DNA from: UKL13-2 sp964417885
GTDB lineage: Bacteria > Pseudomonadota > Gammaproteobacteria > Burkholderiales > Usitatibacteraceae
Direction of reading: 5' to 3'
Length of the DNA stretch: 10,211 nt
Assembly: GCA_964417885.1 (NCBI GenBank)
Contig: CAYQKN010000130.1
Coordinates: forward strand, 1-10,211
Made by a program: the position numbers and the translations under genes. Positions 6,067 through 10,211 of the stretch are shown here, piece after piece; position 1 is the first letter of the stretch, and each line of letters begins with the position of its first letter. Below the pieces are notes generated by a model that was not told the DNA's origin, did not search any database, and saw nothing but the letters and a program-made list of their open reading frames with translations.

Positions 6067-6088
6067 CGAGAAGACAAAGATCTTCGCG
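6067..6088 (+). other. Small hairpin between lactonase and TRAP binding-protein genes
   Basis: GAAGA (6070-6074) pairs with TCTTC (6081-6085) around a 6-base loop. After one A/G mismatch, CG (6067-6068) pairs with CG (6087-6088). It lies 23 bases before the binding-protein Shine-Dalgarno, in the 72-bp gap. It is weak, but notable given a stronger structure on the other side of the same gene. Confidence 0.35.
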
Positions 6089-6110
6089 TACAACCCGCCG
6101 TATTCCATCT

Positions 6111-6119
6111 GGAGGAGAG
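6111..6119 (+). promoter_or_regulatory. Strong ribosome binding site of the TRAP binding protein
   Basis: GGAGGAGAG, five bases before the ATG at 6125. It is identical to the site before the receptor gene and much stronger than those of udh and the lactonase, which suggests high synthesis of the binding protein. Confidence 0.85.
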
Positions 6120-6124
6120 CCACC

Positions 6125-7108
6125 ATGTTCAATCCGCTTCGTCTGCCCGGCCGCGCCGCACTGCTCGCCGCCACGGTACTGTTTTCGCTCGCCGCCGGCG
6201 CGCGCGACTTCCGCTCCGCCGACGTCCACCCGACCGACTATCCGACCGTCAGCGCGGTCCGCTACATGGGCAAACTGCTGCTCGAGCAAAGCAAGGGACG
6301 GTTCGGCGTCCGCGTCTATCCTTCCGGCGCGCTCGGCACCGAGAAGGACAACATCGAGCAGCTGCGGATCGGTGCGCTCGACATGATGCGCATCAACATC
6401 GGCGTGCTCAACAGCGTGGTGCCGGAAACCACGGTCACGGTATTGCCGTTCGTGTTCCGCTCCACCGCCCATATGCGGCAGGTGCTCGACGGCCCGATCG
6501 GCGACGAGATCCTGGCGGCGATGGAGGTGCACGGCCTGGTCGGGCTCGCCTTCTACGACAGCGGTTCACGCTCGTTCTACACCACCAAGAAACCGGTCAG
6601 CAGCGTGGCCGACATGAAGGGGCTGAAAATCCGCGTGCAGCAGTCCGACCTGTTCGTTGCCATGATCGAATCGCTGGGCGCCAACCCGACGCCGATGCCG
6701 CTGGGCGAGGTCTACACCGCGCTCAAGACCGGCATCGTCGATGCCGCCGAGAACAACTGGCCGTCGTATGAGTCGACGCGTCACTTTGAAGCGGCCAAGT
6801 TCTACAACCAGACCGAGCATTCGCTGGCGCCCGAGGTGCTGGTGTTCTCCAAGAAAATATGGGACACGCTGCCAAAGGCCGACCAGGCGATGATCCGCAA
6901 GGCGGCGAAGGATTCCGTGCCGCACATGCGCAAGTTGTGGGACGAGCGCGAGGTGAAGTCGCGCAAGGTCGTCGAGGCAGCCGGGTCGCAGGTGATTGCG
7001 GTCAAGAACAAGCAGGAGTTCATCGACGCGATGAAGCCGGTCTACGCGCGCTTTGCCAACACGCCGAAGCTGAAAGACATGGTCCGCCGCATCCAGGAAA
7101 CCAAGTAG
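6125..7108 (+). CDS. TRAP transporter DctP-family periplasmic binding protein, probably hexuronate-specific
   Basis: Periplasmic substrate-binding component of a tripartite ATP-independent transporter, 327 residues, normal for the family. Residues 1-26 form a signal peptide with a likely cut after AGA (24-26). Family features in order are VYPSGALGTEKDNIEQLRIGA, MKGLKIRVQQSD with the conserved carboxylate-binding Arg170, GANPTPMPLGEVYTAL, and GIVDAAENNWPSYES. The ENNWPSYES segment is typical of sugar-acid binders of this family. Its place between udh/lactonase and the membrane subunits suggests galacturonate or glucuronate as ligand, taken up by the sodium-driven DctQ/DctM pair. The gene is bounded by hairpins at 6067-6088 and 7122-7172 and has a strong ribosome binding site, which fits the excess of binding protein such systems need. 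Ligand is inference. Confidence 0.93.
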   Translation: MFNPLRLPGRAALLAATVLFSLAAGARDFRSADVHPTDYPTVSAVRYMGKLLLEQSKGRFGVRVYPSGALGTEKDNIEQLRIGALDMMRINIGVLNSVVPETTVTVLPFVFRSTAHMRQVLDGPIGDEILAAMEVHGLVGLAFYDSGSRSFYTTKKPVSSVADMKGLKIRVQQSDLFVAMIESLGANPTPMPLGEVYTALKTGIVDAAENNWPSYESTRHFEAAKFYNQTEHSLAPEVLVFSKKIWDTLPKADQAMIRKAAKDSVPHMRKLWDEREVKSRKVVEAAGSQVIAVKNKQEFIDAMKPVYARFANTPKLKDMVRRIQETK

Positions 7109-7121
7109 GGAACCCGCCGTT

Positions 7122-7172
7122 CGCACGATCCGGCGCTGCTGCGGCGCCGCCGGCTGACACCTAGATCGTGTG
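7122..7172 (+). other. Large intercistronic RNA hairpin between binding-protein and DctQ genes
   Basis: Bases 7122-7130 pair with 7164-7172 (nine pairs, one G-U; core CACGATC/GATCGTG). Directly inside, CGGCGC (7131-7136) pairs with GCGCCG (7144-7149) around a 7-base loop. The two stems stack, leaving a 14-base bulge on the 3' side. No T run follows, so it is not a classical terminator. It is more likely a 3' stabiliser or attenuator that keeps binding-protein mRNA above that of the membrane subunits. Confidence 0.6.
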
Positions 7173-7202
7173 CCGCAATCAACCACCAGGAAGTCCGACC
7201 CC

Positions 7203-7733
7203 ATGAGTCACCCGCCGGGCAGCCGCCCCGACACCGCCGCCAGCGGATTCACCCGCTTCAATGCGCGCCTTGCCCGCTGGGGCATGATGCTATCGATCGC
7301 CGGATTGTTCGTCATCGTCGTCATCGTCGGCTACCAGGTGTTCGGCCGCTACGTGCTGAACAGCAGCCCGACCTGGGCGGAAAACCTGGCGCTGGTGCTG
7401 ATCCTGTATGTCACCCTGATCGGCGCGGCCGTCGGTGTGCGCGACGCCGGGCACATCGGCATGGAATCACTGCTGGTGCTGCTGCCGGAGGGCCCGCGCA
7501 ACAAGATCGAGATGCTGATCCACGTGCTGGTGGCGGCGTTTGGCGTCGCCATGGTCTACAACGGGCTGCTGCTGGGGATTTCGGTGGCACCCTACAAGCT
7601 GGCCAACATCAACCTGTCCGAAGCCTGGCGCTATGTGCCGCTGGTGCTGTCGGGCGCGCTGATCGTGCTGTTCTCGATCGAACACGTGATCGCGCTGGCA
7701 CGGGGCGTGGAAGTGGAGCCGGCATGGCACTGA
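7203..7733 (+). CDS. TRAP transporter small membrane subunit, DctQ family
   Basis: Inner-membrane small subunit that supports the large DctM subunit and helps dock the binding protein. It has 176 residues and four predicted membrane segments, at about 26-46, 58-82, 100-124 and 140-165. The family-typical QVFGRYVLNSSPTWAENLA links the first two. The ATG at 7203 is chosen because AGGAAG (7188-7193) precedes it at good spacing. An in-frame GTG at 7170 would add 11 residues but lies inside the intercistronic hairpin. It follows the binding-protein gene by 94 bp and overlaps the DctM gene by 10 bp, so the two membrane subunits are translationally coupled. Confidence 0.93.
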   Translation: MSHPPGSRPDTAASGFTRFNARLARWGMMLSIAGLFVIVVIVGYQVFGRYVLNSSPTWAENLALVLILYVTLIGAAVGVRDAGHIGMESLLVLLPEGPRNKIEMLIHVLVAAFGVAMVYNGLLLGISVAPYKLANINLSEAWRYVPLVLSGALIVLFSIEHVIALARGVEVEPAWH

Positions 7734-9007
7734 CCATCCTCTGCCTGTCGTTCCTGGCGTTTTTGCTGCTGGGCGTGCCGGTAGCGTTTGCCATCGGCCT
7801 GTCGGCCATGTGCGCCATCCTCTACGAAGGCCTGCCGCTGGCGGTGCTGTTCCAGCAAATGATGTCGGGCATGAACATTTTCTCGTTCCTCGCCATCCCG
7901 TTTTTCGTCTTCAGCGGCGAGCTGATGCTGCACGGCGGCATTGCCGACAAGATCGTCAATCTTGCCCGCAGCATGGTCGGCCACATCCGCGGCGGCCTGG
8001 GCATGTCCAACGTGGTCGCCTGCACCCTGTTCGGCGGCGTCTCGGGGTCGCCGGTCGCCGACGTCTCGGCGATGGGATCGGTGATGATCCCGATGATGAA
8101 AAAAGAGGGTTATCACGCCGACTACGCGGTCAACGTCACCACCCACGCCTCGCTGGTGGGTGCGCTGATGCCGACCAGCCACAACATGATCATCTATTCG
8201 CTGGCTGCCGGCGGCAAGGTCTCGGTCGGCGCGCTGATCGCCGCCGGCGTGGTGCCGGCGCTGGTGCTGACCATCTGCATGCTGGTGGCCGCCTATGCGG
8301 TGGCGGTGCATCGCGGCTATCCGGCCGGCACCTTCCCCGGCTGGCGTGCGGTGTGGCTGTCGCTGGCTGCCGCCGCACCCGGCCTGCTGATCATCGCCAT
8401 CATCCTGGCCGGCATCCTGTCAGGTGTGTTCACCGCCACCGAATCCGCCTCGGTCGCGGTGATGTACTCGATCCTGCTGACGTTCTTCGTCTACCGCACC
8501 ATGACGTGGGAGAAATTTCTCAAGGCCGCCTCGCGCGCGGTCAAGACCACCGGCGTGGTGCTGCTGCTGATCGGCGTCTCCACCATGTTCCAGTACCTGA
8601 TGGCGCTGTACGAAGTGGCGGACCTGGCGGGTGCCGCGCTGTCCAGCATCTCGACCTCGCCGTGGGTGATCTTCCTGATGATCAACCTGATCCTGTTCCT
8701 GCTCGGCACCTTCATGGACATGGCCAGCACCATCCTGATCTGCACCCCCATCTTCCTGCCGATCGCGATGAAGTACGACATGGACCCGGTCCAGTTCGGC
8801 ATCGTCATCCTGATCAATTGCGCGCTGGGGCTCAATACGCCGCCGGTTGGCACCACCCAGTTCATCGGTTGCGCCATCGGCGGCATCTCGGTGGGCCAGG
8901 TGATGCGCACCATCCTGCCGTTCTACGCCGCGCTGGTGGTGGCCCTGTTCGCGGTCACCTATGTGCCGGCGTTCTCGATGTGGCTGCCGCGGTTGCTCGG
9001 CGCCTGA
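7724..9007 (+). CDS. TRAP transporter large membrane subunit, DctM family
   Basis: Inner-membrane sodium-coupled transport subunit, 427 residues, with about a dozen hydrophobic segments, full length for the family. Conserved elements include FGGVSGSPVADVSAMG (103-118) and LGLNTPPVGTTQF around Asn371. Both belong to the pseudo-symmetric substrate and sodium-binding hairpin regions of this superfamily. ATESASVAVMY (about 237-247) is also typical. Its ATG overlaps the end of the DctQ gene, with GGAG (7715-7718) as ribosome binding site. It is the last gene of the operon and ends 4 bp from the stop codon of the convergent methyltransferase gene. Substrate is set mainly by the binding protein, hence probably hexuronate. 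Confidence 0.94.
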   Translation: MALTILCLSFLAFLLLGVPVAFAIGLSAMCAILYEGLPLAVLFQQMMSGMNIFSFLAIPFFVFSGELMLHGGIADKIVNLARSMVGHIRGGLGMSNVVACTLFGGVSGSPVADVSAMGSVMIPMMKKEGYHADYAVNVTTHASLVGALMPTSHNMIIYSLAAGGKVSVGALIAAGVVPALVLTICMLVAAYAVAVHRGYPAGTFPGWRAVWLSLAAAAPGLLIIAIILAGILSGVFTATESASVAVMYSILLTFFVYRTMTWEKFLKAASRAVKTTGVVLLLIGVSTMFQYLMALYEVADLAGAALSSISTSPWVIFLMINLILFLLGTFMDMASTILICTPIFLPIAMKYDMDPVQFGIVILINCALGLNTPPVGTTQFIGCAIGGISVGQVMRTILPFYAALVVALFAVTYVPAFSMWLPRLLGA

Positions 9008-9031
9008 CCCGCTACTTCGCCCGCAGGCGCC
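8999..9031. terminator. Inverted repeat spanning both convergent stop codons
   Basis: GGCGCCTG (8999-9006) and CAGGCGCC (9024-9031) are exact reverse complements around a 17-base loop. The loop region includes the 4-bp intergenic gap and the methyltransferase stop; the DctM stop lies at the edge of the left arm. Being symmetric, it would form in transcripts from either side. Neither side has a T run, so factor-independent termination is uncertain. Confidence 0.45.
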
Positions 9032-10163
9032 ACAGCGACGTCACTTCCTTCGACCGCGCGGCGTGCAGCACGTCGGTCTTGTCCGATACGCGCGGATGGC
9101 TGGGACGCACATCGATGCGGTCGGCGACGACAAGGCCGGCGGCATCGATCCATTCCATCAACGTCTCGCGCGAACGCAGTTCCAGGTGTTCGGCCAGGTC
9201 CGACAGGATCAGCCAGCCTTCGCCGCCGGGTTCGAGGTGGGCGGCGAGGCCGCCGAGGAAGCCACGAAGCATCGCGCTGTCGGGATCGTAGACCGCGTGT
9301 TCCAGCGGCGATGACGGCCGCGCCGGCAGCCACGGCGGATTGCAGACAATCAGCGGCGCACGGCCTTCGGGAAACAGGTTCGCCTCCACCACCTTGACGC
9401 GGCTGTCGAGCTCCAGTTTGATCATGTTTTCACGCGCGCATGACAGCGCCCGCGGGTCCTGGTCGGTGGCGACGATGCGCTTGATGCCGCGCTTGGCCAG
9501 CACTGCGGCCAACACCCCGGTACCGGTGCCGATATCGAACGCCAGCTTCGGCAACGGCTCCGGCAGCGGTGCCTCGGCGACCATGCCGACGTACTCGCTG
9601 CGGATCGGCGCGAATACGCCGTAATGCGGATGAATGCGATCGCCCAGCGCGGCGATCTCGACGCCCTTGCGGCGCCATTCATGGGCGCCGATGATGCCGA
9701 GCAGCTCGCGCAGCGAGGCCACCGAATCGCCCCGCGCCGCCGGCTGCGGCGGGCCCCAGGCTTCGAAGCACGCGCGCTGCACGTCCGGCGCGCGGGTCAG
9801 CGGAATGGTGTAGTCGCGGTCGAAGGAAATCAGCAGCATCGACAGCGTGCGCGCACGCTGCGACTGGGCCAGCCGGTGCAGGTTGAACGCGTCGCGCAGC
9901 GCGGCCGGCCGCTTTTTTGCCGAGCGCGCCGCCTGCGCGTCGGCGCGTCGCGCCATCGCCTGCAGCAGCTGCTTGGCGTTCTGGTAATCGCCACGCCAGA
10001 GCATCGCGGTGCCTTCGCAGGCCAGGCGATAGGCGGTGTCGGCGGGCATGGTGTCGTCGATCAGGGTCAGCTTCTTCGGCGGCGGCGAGCCGTTCTCGGA
10101 ACGCCATTGCGCCGACCACAACTGCTGCTGTTCTTTCCACTTGATGATGGGTAGCGGGTTCAC
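9012..10163 (-). CDS. Class I SAM-dependent methyltransferase with NPPW motif
   Basis: A 383-residue protein with a C-terminal Rossmann methyltransferase domain. The SAM-binding motif I is FDIGTGTGVLAAVLA (from 209). An acidic motif II follows in VATDQDPRAL. NPPW (275-278) is the catalytic loop typical of enzymes that methylate amide or exocyclic amine nitrogens (HemK/PrmC, RlmG/RsmC and similar). The first 180 or so residues are a separate region I do not recognise, with YRLACEGTAMLWRGDYQNAK and a basic stretch near 70-90. It contains HPHYGVFAPIRSEYVGMV just before the domain. The start is a GTG at 10163 without a strong Shine-Dalgarno; another start in the first 50 residues is possible. It is convergent with the uronate operon and carries no operator, so it is probably an unrelated housekeeping gene. 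Target is unknown. Confidence 0.85.
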   Translation of the reverse strand: MNPLPIIKWKEQQQLWSAQWRSENGSPPPKKLTLIDDTMPADTAYRLACEGTAMLWRGDYQNAKQLLQAMARRADAQAARSAKKRPAALRDAFNLHRLAQSQRARTLSMLLISFDRDYTIPLTRAPDVQRACFEAWGPPQPAARGDSVASLRELLGIIGAHEWRRKGVEIAALGDRIHPHYGVFAPIRSEYVGMVAEAPLPEPLPKLAFDIGTGTGVLAAVLAKRGIKRIVATDQDPRALSCARENMIKLELDSRVKVVEANLFPEGRAPLIVCNPPWLPARPSSPLEHAVYDPDSAMLRGFLGGLAAHLEPGGEGWLILSDLAEHLELRSRETLMEWIDAAGLVVADRIDVRPSHPRVSDKTDVLHAARSKEVTSLWRLRAK

Positions 10164-10211
10164 GGGTTTCGATCTGTTGGCGGGTGCCCATTATCGCCGA
10201 CCGGACCGGCG

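Noticed and set aside
5090..6532. 480-codon minus-strand open frame over the lactonase and binding-protein genes
   Set aside because: It is antisense to two well-recognised genes and its His/Arg/Gly-rich translation is typical of high-GC mirror frames.
7170..7202. GTG at 7170 as start of the DctQ gene
   Set aside because: It lies within the intercistronic hairpin and has no Shine-Dalgarno, while the ATG at 7203 has AGGAAG at suitable spacing.
7810..9291. 493-codon plus-strand open frame over the DctM gene and methyltransferase end
   Set aside because: It overlaps the strongly recognised DctM frame and its composition, very rich in Arg, His, Asp and Gly, matches no protein family.
10189..10191. 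ATG at 10191 (minus) as methyltransferase start
   Set aside because: It is out of frame with the methyltransferase; the frame it opens is a mirror frame.

Overview
The window is about 10 kb of high-GC bacterial chromosome. Gene content, codon use and the kind of TonB-dependent receptor present fit a betaproteobacterium of the Oxalobacteraceae (Massilia/Duganella type). That placement is inferred from protein resemblance only. I see no RNA gene, mobile element, CRISPR array or transfer signature.

Layout. (1) Positions 1-2252, minus: 5' three-quarters of a large TonB-dependent receptor, running off the left edge. (2) 2253-2915: a 663-bp non-coding regulatory region with a strong promoter for the receptor, three LacI-type operator-like sites and a long structured leader. 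(3) 2916-3959, minus: a complete LacI-family repressor. (4) 3960-4319: divergent control region with two more operators and the promoter of the plus-strand operon. (5) 4320-9007, plus: a five-gene operon of uronate dehydrogenase (udh), SMP-30-family lactonase, and the three parts of a TRAP transporter (binding protein, small membrane subunit, large membrane subunit). (6) 9012-10163, minus: an unrelated class I SAM-dependent methyltransferase, convergent with the operon and only 4 bp from it.

How it works together (inference from family knowledge). Hexuronate, or oligomers of it, crosses the outer membrane through the receptor. The TRAP binding protein captures the free sugar acid in the periplasm and the DctQ/DctM pair brings it in with sodium. 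Udh oxidises D-galacturonate or D-glucuronate to the aldarolactone with NAD+, and the lactonase opens it to galactarate or glucarate. The dehydratases that carry aldarate to 2-oxoglutarate are not in this window.

The best-supported regulatory result is one palindrome, GGAAAACGTTTTCC. It occurs perfectly at the udh promoter (4220-4233) and as 11-12/14 variants at four further places. At the receptor, lacI and udh promoters it sits in the same place, 2-3 bp downstream of a candidate -10 box. This makes the locus a self-contained regulon whose operator can be read from sequence alone. Secondary observations are RNA hairpins on both sides of the binding-protein gene, a hairpin near the predicted 5' end of the receptor mRNA, and a shared strong Shine-Dalgarno sequence on the two substrate-capture genes. 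I found no wholly new system; the region is a well-formed accessory catabolic locus.
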